The notes under the pieces: model-generated
What the model was told of the DNA's origin: nothing
Seen by the model: only the letters and a program-made list of their open reading frames with translations
Database searches by the model: none
Shown here: piece by piece, positions 12,975-26,658 of the stretch
Numbering within the stretch: the first letter of the stretch is position 1
Layout: the number at the start of each line of letters is the position of its first letter
NCBI GenBank assembly: GCA_005281725.1
Contig: SSBO01000001.1
Location: forward strand, 11,471,776-11,535,775
From: Wuchereria bancrofti
Lineage: Eukaryota; Nematoda; Chromadorea; Rhabditida; Onchocercidae
Reading direction: 5' to 3'
Length of the DNA stretch: 64,000 nt
Position numbers and translations under genes: made by a program

Positions 12975-14152
12975 TTGAACTTTGCGCTTTACGAATATTT
13001 TTCAAATGGATGAAATAATAAACAAACTAACCGACTCATATAGTTGAGTTCTTTGTTATTTATACTTTTCGACAGCATATTATCAACAGAGTAACGGGGA
13101 TTATGATAATGTTGAGCTGCGATACTAATATAAAAAATTCAAAGTTCGGTCGAGAACAAAAATCTCATCTCATATTTATTAAATATTACCAAATAGAATA
13201 TCAACAAATTTTAAAATGAGGAATAAGAGCAATGAAAATAGCAAATTTACAGAAAATGAATAATGCTGCACTGTACAGAGTTTAAGAAACACTACGGAAC
13301 CATTGCATCAAAAAAATTACAGAATGGAAAGAGCATTTTAAGGTAATTGAATAGAAGACATGACAAAGCAAACTCAGTATTCAAGAAATAAATGTAAAAA
13401 TGCTTCAGAAATTCACATGAAGAGAACATATTCCATTCATGATAATTTTACAAATAAAACTCATAAATAAATCAAAATATCTTACTGAGAATATGCTTTG
13501 CATTTCCTATCCCTTCGATATAATATGAAAGAACAGAAATATTCCATTGAAGAAGATAACTGATTAATAAACGGGAAGAAAAAGAAATCACTAGCAGTAA
13601 CGAATTATTGAATACAACTAGAAAAAATATGCAAAATGATTGAGAAAAAGTTTTAAAGGTTGAAATAGACAGAAATGAGTACTACTTAAGTTTTAGCAAA
13701 AAAAAGCTGGTAAAAAAATTAATGATCCAAGCTGAATAATTGCATAGGAAAGGGATTTTGAAACAGAAATACCTACTCGAAACTATATAAGTCAGTAAAT
13801 TAATAACTTACGTGATAACACAAACAAGAAAAAATATTTACTGGAAGACAGGATATGGGTACAGATAGAGTAGACAAAACCAACTCTGAAAAAGAAATGA
13901 GCAAAAGAATGACTACTTCTATTTTTAAAATCAATTTATAATTGACTTCTTAAACTAAGCACAAATACTCAACTAGAGAACTTTTATAGCAATACATTTG
14001 AAGCCCATAACAATACTCTGTGTAATATATGAAAAACTAGTAAATGAAATACCACATTTTGTAAATGATATACAAATATTTTGGCGGTTAAAAGTTCTTT
14101 AAAAAAGTGGAATTTTAGATGAAAGGACTGGAAATCTTCCTCTTTCAACTGT
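12975..14152. other. Intergenic, AT-rich
   Basis: No coding signal was recognised on either strand apart from the polyadenylation signal at 13017-13022. The part nearest 14152 probably holds the 3' untranslated region of the minus-strand drebrin-like gene. Confidence 0.5.
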
Positions 14153-17100
14153 TCATAATAGACTGACGTAATTAGCGGGAAACAGTCCATATTTACCATC
14201 CGGGGCTCGACCACGCCACCAACCTTCATCAATTTGATCCACTTCCGTAATAATATCATTCGGATTGAATGAAATCTCAGTTTCATCAGCTAAAAGCCAA
14301 GAATTAGTTTACAGTTTTTTTTACTTATTTCAATTTCAACTTTATAAAGTTTATAAAGAATTGATGAAACTTGATCATAATATGACAATATCTGCCAAAT
14401 TAAAAACGAAAAAATACATGGGTTTCGAAAAGCACTTATTTCTGCTGATTCCCCGCGACGCAAGTTTTTATTCATATTAAGCAAATCTCATCTGCTCAAT
14501 ACTTGTTAAAATATTTAAACTTACCAGCCTGATAATCCCACAGAGCTATAACACGTATTCCATGTGATGATTTTGTATCTTCCATTACTCGGATTACTTC
14601 GCTTTCAGTTTTCTGCAATGTATCTTCCCGGGTGAAATTTCTATCCGTTTGATAAATAACAGAACTTCTTAATCCAACTTCCTGCTCACTTCTCCTTTGC
14701 TGTGATTTGTTCTCCACAGCATCATTCTCTTCAATAATATCAGCATTCCCTTCATTAGTTGAAATGCATCCTGAAGCTTTTTTTTCTGTCTGCTCCCCAA
14801 TCATTTGTAATGTTTTAGGAGATTCTGTAATACACAGTTGTGGTTCATTGGATACCTTCTCGCACCCTTTAACCTGTACTAAATCATTCGCTCGAATTGT
14901 ATCTTTCCCATCTGAAACAAGCAGTTTTGAAATCAAATAATAATGAATGTTAAACATTTACTCTTCATTATAATAAAATCACAGTTCCGTAGTATTTCTC
15001 TCAACACACCTTAATGCAATGAAATCTAAATTATTTCAAAAAAAATTTTTAGTATCTAAAATACTTGAAATTTTATTAAACTAAACTAACATATAGTTGG
15101 ACTTGAAGAGTCACTGGCTTTTTTAGCTTTTTCTTCTGAACAAAGTTGGGCATGTATCCTTTCATTTAGCTCACTTCTTTCACGAAGAGCCATTTCATTC
15201 TTTTCCTTTTCTCGTTTCATTTCTTCCGCAATTCGATTATTCTCCTGAGCTTTTACTTCGTTCCAGAATTTTTCTCGGCTGACTGCATCGATTTCACTGC
15301 AAGAGGAAAGACCGTGTGAATCACTGTGTAAACAACGCTCAAAACACAACTCTATATGAAATAATGTGAGACATTAAGATAACACCAAAGGCTACAGACA
15401 AGAATAGAAGTCACTGTAACAAGTTAACTTGAAAGAAAAACAGTGAAATAATTGCTCATGATCTAAACAACAAGTAAAATCACAAAACTTTTTTTTTTTT
15501 TAAAGAAACCGATAATCAAACTAGTTATCATTTAGCAGTAGCACGGAGTAAACAAAAAGTGGGAATTTTAGGTGCCTATTAAAGTAGTTTTCTTTTTTTG
15601 ATAGATCTTTTACACGAAACCTTCATATCAAAATGTTATAAATTTGGAAAAAAGATAATATGCAGGAGAAATGAGGATGGACTTTTTTGGTTTCACAGGT
15701 TGATAGGTAGTCCCAACTGCCTTTGGTTGTGTGAACTCCGAAATTTCAGTCAAAGTTGGCACAGTTTCATTCACACCTGGCAATCTGCTAACTACACGCA
15801 ATATGCTTTCCATATCAACATCTTCTTCGTTTCGAGCAATTAGAATCTAAAGCACTCTCAACAAAACAACTCACGAAGGAGATGATTAAAATGTTGACAA
15901 TGAACCAATTTGACTGTTTCTAAGCATCGCTTAAACTGCGGTAAAAATTGTGAGAATCAAAAGGAAACTAATAGATCCTTTGCAGCTGCATTCATAAAAA
16001 GCTCAATTAAGAATAATCCATAATAAAATACCACAAAATACCTACAGACAATTCATCCATTTTCATTTTAAAAACATACCACATGTACGCCACGCAAGAA
16101 TCGTTTCAATTCACTGCCATGATTAGCTGTTGTAACTAAACGAGACGATGGTATACCTTCGCCCTGCTGAAACATACTAATGTCTTACACTTTCATTCGT
16201 AAGCATAAACTTTGAAATTAAAAAACTAAATATGTAACTTGGGAACTTGGAAACTTGGGAGTGAACTTGGGAAAAAAATATGTAACTTTTGAAACTTGGG
16301 AATATATTTCATACAAATTTGCCACCAAACTTCAGCTTTTTAAATCTAGAAGTTCTTTTTTTTTTTTTTAACATCATAGAAACTACGGATGAAGCATTCC
16401 AGAAGTCAAATTAACCAAATGAAAAACCTTACCCACTGAATAAGGACAATTTTTGCACTCGCTGAAGCACCCCATCTAACAGCTCCGATGCCATACTGCA
16501 ATCTTCCGGCCGTAAAGCTCCTCGACAACTCTTCCATACCGCCATCTGTCCAAAGGATTATTTTCAAAAAAGGATATTAATTTTGTTTCTTACTAAACAG
16601 TTATAGCACATATTTGATACATAAAACTATATACAAACAGACTTGCTCAATCACATTCAGAGGATCATTATGGCAAACAATTGTTACTATTGATCAATGT
16701 TCAAAGCTTATTACAGTAAATATACCGCCAGTATCTGCCACTTTAATGATATTCGAATTGTTTTCGTATTCCAGAATCACCCTGAAATTACGACTTCTAA
16801 CATGCCATTAAAACAGAAAAAAAATATCTTAAAAGATTTTTTTTCCGTTATATATTTTCAAAGAATATTAAAATAATTAATTAGTCAACCTTTCAAGTTA
16901 CGTCAAAAACGTTAACACTATCTACAAGAGCTATAATGAGAACAAGACGCTAATGTGTGGAAAAAATAAAAAAGTGTAATACAATATTACAATGTACGAC
17001 GAGGAGTATTACACTTTATGTGAACATACAAATCTGGAATTTTATGTAGAAATTTTAAATGAATTCCAAATTCAAAAGTGACTTTAGAGATTTTAAACAT

Positions 17101-17249
17101 GAAAAACAAATTGCCACTGAAGTTGAACATAAATGTAAATAAGTGAACGAAATGAATTAAACTGACCAGTGGTTACAGCTTGCTGATTTAAGTATAACAT
17201 CATAAGCAGATAGAATATCTTTTTGATGTGTTAGCACATTTAGCGTCAT
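14153..17249 (-). CDS. dbn-1: Drebrin-like / Abp1 actin-binding protein
   Basis: Eight exons in one frame give 410 aa, close to mammalian DBNL (about 430): 17249-17167, 16781-16726, 16545-16433, 16166-16080, 15846-15683, 15296-15091, 14911-14525, 14289-14153. Residues 1 to about 135 form an ADF-H (cofilin-homology) domain that binds F-actin: [68 protein letters not shown], NARxEEDV-type ARNEEDVD. A charged coiled coil follows ([20 protein letters not shown]), then a low-complexity linker, then a C-terminal SH3 domain ([48 protein letters not shown]). The architecture matches Abp1/DBNL, which links actin to endocytosis and membrane trafficking. An acceptor (TTCAG) lies 4 nt before the ATG, suggesting trans-splicing. 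The exon 5 donor (AAAAA|GTCCAT) is the least certain junction. Confidence 0.92.
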
Positions 17250-17253
17250 ACCG

Positions 17254-18706
17254 CTGAATGATGAATGTTCAAGTCACACAGCACACATTATTTTATTACC
17301 TGAAAAAATATATTCAATTCAACTACTGAATAAAACTATTACTTCCTTAGCATAATGTATATTATTGTCAAAACTGGTTGCTATTAAATTAATTACTATT
17401 TTACGCCAGAGCTGACAAAATTACCATTATAAATTAATGTAATTGCATAAAAGTATCACTTCAAATGTGCTCTTAACTGTGTGGCGCCAATGTCGCAATT
17501 TAAGAAAGCATAATGAGCGTCATACCACTCGTATTAATGCATTCATTACTCGTGTCACATATTAAACCAGTTTGTAAAAAAAAGAATGTTACACGTCATG
17601 CGACACTTCGTTAAATCCTAGCTAGAAAATGTATGTATGATAGGACCTAAAAAGGGAATGGGTAAAATTAAAGAGAGTAATGTGACTGAATAGAATCATC
17701 AATAATGTGAGAATATTCTGTTGTGCAATGCTTGAAATTTAGTGAGTATAATCAGTGATAATAACAATTCGGTATACATAAAATAGGTGATGATTCATGC
17801 TTACAGACAGATTGAACGAACTAATCTGTAAGATTGGAAGTATTTCTATGACTAAATTCCAAGGAGTACAAAATAAATCTTTTTTACCTAGAGTCATGAG
17901 ACTGCATGACAGTTAGTAAATATCACTTTGTGTAATTCACCATAATCTTCCAATAAAATTGTTATACTGTTTAATTATCAGTATTACTGTGTTCTTTTAT
18001 AAAAAATATCCTTTCCTTTATCAAAATTTGCACTCCGAAACCTGTAATAAATATACCTCAAAAAATCTTCATTAAAAAATCAAGATCTGTCATAAGTTTG
18101 CATAACTTTGTATGATATCTATTAAATCTTTCTAATTTTAACTGCAATATGACAGTGAAAATGGTCAGTAATTACTACTTGTGTGACATGTTAGTCGCTA
18201 TATTATGTAACGAAACGAAATCATCAATTTACAAACAGAATAAATTAAAATGTATCATGTAACATACTCACTCACAATAAACATAATGCACCCAATCCAA
18301 AAAAAAAACCTATTACATATCAGCTGTGTGGCTAGTATTTCTAAAAAAAAAAGAAAAAAAAGTGTATAACAAACAAAAATATGTTTAAATTTCAAGGTCA
18401 TATCACAGCATACAGGAAAAGCAATAAAGTAAAAGAAAACAGCTGGATATGTCTCTATTCCGACACAAATGTGTCGTCATAAGTAGACTTAACAATAACC
18501 ATAATCTGACCAAATAAATGATTTGATATATTCACTCTAAGAGGTAAACGAATAAGAGCCATCAATGTCAGAGCTTTTTAAAAGACGTAAAAAATGCAAG
18601 CAAGAGAATAGCACTAAATATCTCAAACTACATTTGTAGGAAACTTCATGCATCTATCAATTCCTTTAAGAGAAATACAATAACAGTAACAGAACAGATT
18701 ATGAAC
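17254..18706. other. Intergenic between dbn-1 and der-2
   Basis: About 1.45 kb upstream of dbn-1 and downstream of the Derlin stop, both on the minus strand. It should contain the Derlin 3' end and the dbn-1 promoter. I found no convincing coding exon or structured RNA in it. Confidence 0.5.
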
Positions 18707-20953
18707 CTATTCTGGTCTAGGTGGTTGTTCACCCCAATTGTAACCCCCAGGTCGTTCATCTATATCAACGGGTTGAACAGGAACTGGATCTAGTAGCCAT
18801 TTTAATACGTTAGGTGTTTGGAGAACACGAAAACCGTTCTGCTGCAACGGAAACACATCTTCCAGAAAGAAATAGAAATGGCCACATGCTATTCCTGAAA
18901 ATATCAGATTAGTAAAATAATTTACTATCACAAATTGATTTGATTGAGTAGATGTAGTAAAGCAAGCATAAGGTTATATCTGTCCTTTAGACATAAGACC
19001 GCTAAAGATCCGTTTCAAAGACTGGAAAGACTTGGTGAGTGACCAAAACGACTCTTTTATATTAAAATTGTTGGTCTAAATTGTATATGGTGAACAATTC
19101 ATTTTGTGGTAAAGAAACATCAGTAAAGAAATAAATGAGCTGATATTCCAAAGTGATCATAAAACTGATTGAAGTTTGGATTTCATAATTTGTTAAGAAT
19201 CAAAAACAAAGCACTAGAATTTGTAAGCAATTTCCCACAAGAATTTTTAAATTTAACGACAACCAAATTATTTAAATTTAACTCACCCATGAAATCAACG
19301 ATAGCATTGTTACCGAGAAGTAGTGAGAATAAAAGCAGAACCCATGGCAAATAGGGAGCATTAAAGCTGAGAACACCAAAAAAATTCATGCGTACATATG
19401 GATTTCGTCTACTCCAGACATAAACAAGCATAATGGTAAAAGCCTGCCCGAGAAATACCATATGTACAAAAGTACCGCAAATAATCTAAAACATTAATAA
19501 AGTGCAATAAACAGATTCGGATTCATAATTAATATTGTAAATACTTAAAATACGTCAATTATATCTTCATCGGAGATAGGAAACAATGTTTTGTCTTTCT
19601 TAACAGAAATGCCTACAAATTGATAAGATCCAAACTAATAAGCAAATGATTTTCAGAACCGTAGTGCTTTTAAAGTAACTGACTATTCTAAATTTATAAG
19701 ACAAACGACTAAAGTAGTCAATTTCAAAGTGACTAAATGGAGGAGGACGGCATGAAAAATTGTACTTACTCACAATAGATAATTCTACAAAAAAACAATA
19801 CCAGCTGATTACTAAATGATGTTAATTAACTGAGTTAAACATCCACTACAAATAATACACTCTGAAATCTCACTCAAACATTTGTACTATTTGAAAATTC
19901 TCAAAATATGATAATGCGAGGTACAGAAAACCATAGAAATCATGAATCTAACCTGAAGAATAATATATCCTTACTTCTTTAGTATATTTAAAAACAAAAT
20001 ATATATTAAAAACATGCAATCCTTTCAGGAGATATTGTAATAAAAATAGACCCAAGCTTAAAGAGGCAAATGTATGAAATGTATTACCATAAAAATTGCG
20101 CCAAAGAGGAACATAAAGGCAAAGTCAGCACGTCGTCCACGAAACGAACCTTCTTCGAGCATCATGCAATATCGATATGTAAAAATCATATTGAACAAGA
20201 AACTAAACCCAAACGAACCAAAGAAACAAAACGATGTCAACAGTCGCCAAAACTGGAAGAAATTTTATAAGCGAGAAAAATCGGAAATTTAATCAAATAA
20301 TGGACTATTAAGTTAGACATTAGATAGATACAATGGCAAATAATAATCTGTCAATGAATTTACACTCACTGGTCGATAACAAATAATTTCTGTTTCTTTT
20401 TTAACCGTGCTATTAAAAACAAAGAGTACTTAAAAGACCTGTGAATCATATTACATTAGTACTCACCTGATAATCGTAAATAATTAAATTCCAATTAAAA
20501 TATAAATGAAATGGCGTAACGAAATCCAGTTGCTGAAATAAAAGCAACTGTAATTTACTGTATAACCGTACAGTATAAGGGATAAACTTTGAGTTAAACC
20601 ATTGAAACTTTGTGATGTCTTTTTGTACTCAAAATCAAAAGCGAGGTGTGTGGTTGAAAAATGCAACATTAACAAGTTGGAGCGAAAGGAAACCACAAAA
20701 CAAAGAATAGAGAATATCATAATATCAAAATTATCGACAAGAATATATCAATTTAGTAATAAATGAACAAACTAAAAGTGACAAAATTTGAATGGATTTT
20801 AACATAAGTAAGATAAAAAAAATGTTTTAGCTAATAAAAGCTGCAATGAGTAAATCGTACACTTACCACTGCAAGTGTAGTTAAAACACATGAGGTCGTG
20901 TAAATCCTCGTTACAGGAGGCATATCCTCGTATGCTTGCAAAAGTGCCTGCAT
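18707..20953 (-). CDS. der-2: Derlin-2-type ERAD membrane protein
   Basis: Derlins are rhomboid-like pseudoproteases of the ER membrane that work with the Hrd1/p97 machinery to retrotranslocate misfolded proteins for degradation. Five exons give 234 aa (Derlin-2 is about 239): 20953-20867, 20532-20467, 20252-20088, 19485-19287, 18894-18707. Diagnostic segments are [20 protein letters not shown] near the N terminus, [80 protein letters not shown] and [16 protein letters not shown]. The WR motif of the rhomboid fold is present (FWRLL). The C-terminal tail ends [13 protein letters not shown], retaining the NWGE of Derlin-2. An acceptor (GATACAG) lies 12 nt upstream of the ATG, and the TRAP1 stop is only 485 bases upstream, suggesting an operon with hsp-75. 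In C. elegans, R151.6 (der-2) neighbours R151.7 (hsp-75). Confidence 0.95.
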
Positions 20954-20965
20954 CTTTCCAGCAAT

Positions 20966-20976
20966 CTGTATCGGTA
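20966..20976 (-). promoter_or_regulatory. Candidate spliced-leader acceptor of der-2
   Basis: Minus-strand GATACAG precedes the exon that begins at 20965, 12 nt upstream of the Derlin ATG. No in-frame upstream coding exon is needed, so a trans-splice site is the simplest reading. Confidence 0.5.
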
Positions 20977-21437
20977 ATGTGGATTAGATTACTAGATTAA
21001 AGGTAACTGATAAATGCTCCACAAAGAATGTAGCAGAATACTATCTGGAATCTGAATCCTCTACATAATGCAAAACTTTCTATTTTCAGCATTTTTTATT
21101 CAGTTAACAGGTGACACAAGATATTAACATGAATAACACAGATAAAGAATTTATTACAATTGACTTCACCGCATTTAACAAATCTCATCATGATTCTAAC
21201 AAATACTCTCTATTTTAGTTAGAATTTCATATGTATTGAGAAGGAAACCCATCATGTTCCTATTTTGGCTTTCTAAATTTGAGTCTGCAAAAAAAATTGG
21301 CTTTGTAAATTTTCAAAATTGGGAATATCTCATGTCAAAAAATGTTAGTTATCAAACCTTCCCAGTCATTCAGTGCAGCGTATCGTCCGATGATTCAAAT
21401 AAACTGAAGTAACAAATAACCATAACAGAAAAAAAAA
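20966..21437 (-). other. Intercistronic spacer of a candidate hsp-75/der-2 operon
   Basis: 472 bases separate the TRAP1 stop codon from the splice acceptor just before the Derlin ATG, both on the minus strand. That is short enough for a nematode operon spacer. No separate gene is visible here. Confidence 0.5.
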
Positions 21438-24400
21438 TCAGGGCGTAAGTATCGATGATTTAGGTTTCAGCAGTTCACTTAGCAATCGATTAACCCGGTC
21501 GATCATTTTTGATGAATCTTTCAACAATCCGCAAGTTATCAATGCATTGTCATAGATCTGAAATCGTTATAAAACAAAAATTTAGAATACCAGATAAAAG
21601 ATATTCCTTGCATCATGTTTTCTGCTGGCAGCGCAACTGCGTACTACGCATGGTAAGCATCTAATTCCGGTAAGAAAGATATTTGTTGCAGAATATTTTT
21701 TCCGGAGAAATTATGAGATGGCTTTGCTGACAACTTGGAAATTATGCATCTAGCCAAGATTGAGCGGATGCTAGACATCCGTAGTGACGGTGACACATAA
21801 TAGCAAAAAATCAAACACGTAATCGCTGTCAAGTTGTAAAATTCAAGACCAGTTTATTACCAACTGCATCACACTTGCGTCTTTAAAATATCTCAATTTC
21901 AAAAGTTGCAGAAAGCAATTTTTACTGCCAATACAATAGAAATAAAAAAAACATTAGTACCTGTTCAGCGACAAGACCAGCTAATGCCGGTTCCGATTTA
22001 TGTAGCTTGATTAGTGCACTGATAATTGGATGATTTAAATTAATATGAAGAGTTGGCTTCAAGAAAGCCAAATGCTCAGTATCCTTCACCTGTCCAACAC
22101 GAAGAAAATGACGAGCGGCACCCATTTCCGCACCAATTGTGATCATACATGGATGTTCACTTGTTGTACTCGAGCTCTGTAATGCAGGAATAAAAATTTT
22201 CTTCGTTCTATTAAAAAAGAAACTTTTCTCCCCTAAATACTTTCTGATTCGGATGATAAATAAAAGGTAAAACTTTTTCACTATCATTAGTCACCATAAG
22301 TTTAACAATGAAGTTTAGATTCTTCTAATTTAGTTCTTATTTGACACTTCAAACTATAAATAGATGTTTCATTATACAGCTACGTCGAGATTAACTACTA
22401 CGTTTAGTCCAGCATTCATTCTCGTAGAGAAGTGGCAACCAATTATGGCTACATATTATTCACCAGAAAATCATTTAGTACAATCACTCAATTTACTCCA
22501 CATTTATTCCACCAACAAATTTATTAACGATTTGAAATAAAGATACCTTTATTTCATTGACTTTCACGCTTCCTAAAGTAGTTTTTAACCATTCAAGCAA
22601 TTCTTTCTTGTCAGCATCGCGTATTGTTATTGCTACAACAAAATTCCTGTTAATTTATGGAGCTTTTGATTACCATTAATCACCATAATCCAGCTCCTAT
22701 TTGACGCTTCAAATTATGAATAACAAAAAACATTGGCACACTCAATTGGAAAAAGAAACTTGTTTCAGGAATAGATTGTAGTTTTATCACAAAAAAAAAT
22801 TTGTTGAGAAAAATATAGAGTAAGTTTCCCTCACAGTAATACAAAGTACATAAAACTAAGCAAACCATTAAATGATAAAGAAACATTTCCGTCTTTCACT
22901 TTTTGAAATGCAATTAAGATTATATTACTTACTTGCAGTCTGAGAGTCACCATCCGCTTCGGCACGAGTCCAATTTTCCGCTGACTTGATTGATTTCATA
23001 CGAAACTGCTGCATAGCCAGTAAACAAACTTCATCAGCAGCATCATATGCAAAAAGAACTTCCTTGTTCGCTGATTTGAACATTTCATAGTAGGGAGAAT
23101 GTTCCGCAAGATGACGGCTGATAAAAAAAGGTGAGTATGGATGGAACTATGGATTTCACTCCCTATGAACTTAAATATTTTATTGGTAGTGAATTTATCT
23201 GAAGATCATTGGGAAAATACCACTTCGTTCGCATATTCTAGCTTGCATAGAAATATTTTTGTATAAATTATCTCATCAAATTTTCTGAATATCTTTAAAA
23301 AAAAAGCAAAACCAAATAACTAAATAAAAAGATCACCTCGGAGCAAATAAGTAATAAATTTCATTCTGATCCTTTTGCATTCGGTCTACATATTCATCTA
23401 AACTAGTTAAAGTTCCAGCTTTGAGACTTGATGACTCAAACAATAACAGTGAACCAATCTGTTCCTAAAAGTTTGCATTTAATTGGTTCAAACTATTTGG
23501 AAATATAGGAAATGAGCACTTGATGAGAGCTGACGTAATTTCATTTCATTTTTTAGCGATGGATTCTTCTTTATTGAAAAATCCAAAACCTTTAGGAACT
23601 TAAAATACATAACATAAAGTAATTTAATCTTGAAAGTTTCTTTATGAAATGAGTTGATATTGCGCAAAAAGCAAAGATCCCATTCAAATGCAAAACTAAC
23701 ATTTCGACAAAACTAAATTTAATCTGTTTTTTTTTAAGAAAAAATGTAATGCCATGCCACAACTTTCAAAGTAAACTAAATCAAAAATGCAATGGAGATA
23801 AATTGTAATGTGTGTTAATTAGAATGAATATAAACTAACCTTAATGTTTTGGTCAGTTTCGGTACAAATACCCTCCTTAAAATACAAAGAATAACCACTG
23901 TAAAATTCCTTGTATTTTATTCGATCTTTTTTCATTTCACTTACAAAATATGACACCACTTTGTCGGTTAAAATTTGACGCAATTTCCTGAATAATTTGT
24001 AATTAACAATAATTTCAAAGGCTATTTTCAAATGCTATCTAAAGCAACATCGCTTATTCGAATGTAACTGGCAAAGTACGTCGATAACAAATATACTTCT
24101 TAAATTATTCCATCAGTTTAGCTGCATCTATTTGTCCCGTAGTTACTGTTGAAAATGCAACACAGAATTTCTAACAAGATGTGTAGATGCATTGTACATA
24201 GCATTTTTTTTTTTTTTTTTTTGATTTTATATACCAACTTCTGCAAAGGTCAGCAATTTTGAGGTAAGAATAAAGACTACATATAAATCTTCATATTGCT
24301 TTTTTTTCCATATTGCTAAGACAATTATCTGTAAAAGTTAGACATCGCGATAAATGAAAAAAAGATATTACACAAGAACAGCATCCATCTGCAACATTTC

Positions 24401-26643
24401 CCGACTTAAATTCAATGGAATGTCTTCCGAATCGACTACACCAACTAGAAAACGTAAATATCGCGGCAAAAGATCTTTGGCGTTTGACTGGAATGAAAAA
24501 TGCATGATAAATTGATAGAGTTCATTCAAATGTCAATGTTCAAAAGATTAATTTCCCATTATTATTTTTTTTCAGAATAAAAATATAATTTCGATGTTGA
24601 CTTTTTGGTAAATACATAACACAATCGCAGAGCACTGTAACTTGCAAATTCAAGTAAAAAATAAACTGCTTAGTCAATCATAAATAATCAAAAAGAAACC
24701 TTTATAAGGACCCTTCGTGCATAAAGAGACACTCCTGACTGATCGGCAGAACTAGCAAACTCAAGTTGCGATACATTGTGAGATGGAACATACAACAACG
24801 ATCTAATGTTTATCGGAGCATCTGCCTACAACATGTATGTGCTTGGATTTTAAATTCAAAATTAACAATAACACTTTTTCAAATTGCTGGAATTTCTGAA
24901 CTAAACATATTGATTTGTATGGTAGACAATCGAAAAAAAAAAGACTTTTATAAGAACTTTTGTGCATATAATTTAGCCGTAACCTGCCTATCATAGATAT
25001 GATTTAGCCACTAATTAAATCTGATACTAAATAAATTCAGTAACCTTATAATGAATAGTATATTGTGGTCGATCATTTACTAGATGAGGCAAATGCGTTT
25101 TGGCGAGTTGTCGAAAAAAGGTGTCATGCATTTCCGAAGTCACTTCCTTCGGATTCATTGTCCAAATTGCGTCCACGGTATTCACCCGTTCTCCATTTAC
25201 CGTGATCGGTAGAGTGATAAAATAGGAATATTTGCTGATTACCTCCACAACCTTATCTTTTTTTGCAAATTCCGCTGCATTATCCGGACGAAGTGTAACT
25301 TCAATACGTGAACCTACAGGTAACGAATCGATTTCTTCCACTGAATACGCATCTCCTCTATAAGATTTACTATTACCTATTTTTAAATTCGCCAATATAT
25401 GACAAGAAGATTCATATTACAAAGGAATCAGCAAAATAATTCAAACTATATTTTATCCCAGAACATGTTATTCGAACATACCCATTCCACTTCCACAAAT
25501 AACCTTTGTCGCTATCTTCTTTGCGCGTTTTCACTACAACATTACTTGCAACCATGAATGCTGAATAAAAACCGACGCCGAACTGCCCAATAATACTTTC
25601 AGTGGATGCACGATTCAGCGAAGATTGCTCTTCCATGAATTTTTTTGAGCCTGAATAGAAAAAATACAGTGGAATCAACATGAAAAGATAGACTGCTCCA
25701 TCTAGTATAAATTAGTTTAATTACAAGACAGCATCACCGCATACGAGATGTGGCTTGGAAAGCTTAATTTGTGTTGATTTTATATTGCAATAATATCATC
25801 TTGTCTTTCCACTTAAAAGTACAAAAAAAAAAAATTCCTCAGCAGCTTTTCAAACTATATCATTTCCGTCAAACATAAAGAATTGTTGGTTGAAAATTTG
25901 AAAGTTCATAACAAGATCCGAATTTATCATGAGATGTCAACGTTTTTAATGCGTTTTCAGGGAGTAAAGAAATTTTCTGAACCATATAACACCACAGAAA
26001 GATATTAACAGAAAGATACAAAGGAAAGAAACTAGGGCATCAAGTAAATAGAACAGTATTTGGAAGGAACAAAAGAACCCCAATGAAAATTGCACCTGAT
26101 TTAGCTATGGTACCCAGGCAGTTCACCAAATCTTCCTTATCCATTCCAATTCCATTATCTTCGAAAATAATCAACCGTGCATCTTCATCTGTGGTTATTT
26201 TAATTTCATACGCAACATTTGTATCTTTATTGGTTTCCAAATGTTTGCATCGTCTCTTCTCCAGAGCGTCGCTTGCATTTGATATCAATTCCCGGATAAA
26301 AACCTTGAAAATCAATAGAAGAAATTTTGATCACATTAGAAGAGAGGACAGATCTCAAAAAGAAATACAGAGCAAGGACGCTCAATTGTTTACAAATAAT
26401 GACCGCTCATTTTTTAATGACTCATTCAACCTCTTGGTCCGAATAGAGTGATTTTGCAACAATATCCAACAAATTTTTTGTTTCTGCCTGAAATTCGAAA
26501 GTTTCAGCTACTGTCTGCTTAGCAATTGATTGAGTTGTGTGAAGTAGATGACTCGTAGATACAATACTGCATGATGAAGACATAAAATATGGACGACGAT
26601 GCAAAGAACGAAGTAACACTACAACACCTCGTCTAGACGCCAT
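21438..26643 (-). CDS. hsp-75: TRAP1 / HSP-75, mitochondrial HSP90 chaperone
   Basis: ATP-dependent HSP90-family chaperone of the mitochondrial matrix. Twelve exons give 675 aa (human TRAP1 704): 26643-26431, 26303-26096, 25650-25482, 25357-25045, 24825-24700, 24487-24372, 23987-23840, 23464-23337, 23117-22933, 22632-22547, 22176-21961, 21557-21438. The N terminus ([20 protein letters not shown]) is Arg-rich and amphipathic, a typical matrix presequence. The GHKL ATPase domain shows [17 protein letters not shown] with the Mg/ATP Asn, DNGIGM, and [15 protein letters not shown]. The middle domain has [17 protein letters not shown] with the catalytic Arg loop. The C terminus carries the dimerisation region ([12 protein letters not shown]) and, as expected for TRAP1, ends without the cytosolic MEEVD tail and lacks the charged linker. 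An acceptor (TTTTCAG) is 4 nt before the ATG. It probably heads an operon with der-2. Confidence 0.97.
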
Positions 26644-26646
26644 TAA

Positions 26647-26658
26647 CCTGAAAATTAC
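26647..26658 (-). promoter_or_regulatory. Candidate spliced-leader acceptor of hsp-75
   Basis: Minus-strand AATTTTCAG is followed by GTTA and then the ATG of hsp-75, leaving a 4-nt leader. This fits trans-splicing directly in front of the start codon. Confidence 0.55.

Noticed and set aside
20070..20292. Overlapping plus-strand frames
   Set aside because: They are antisense to the third Derlin exon, which is clearly conserved.
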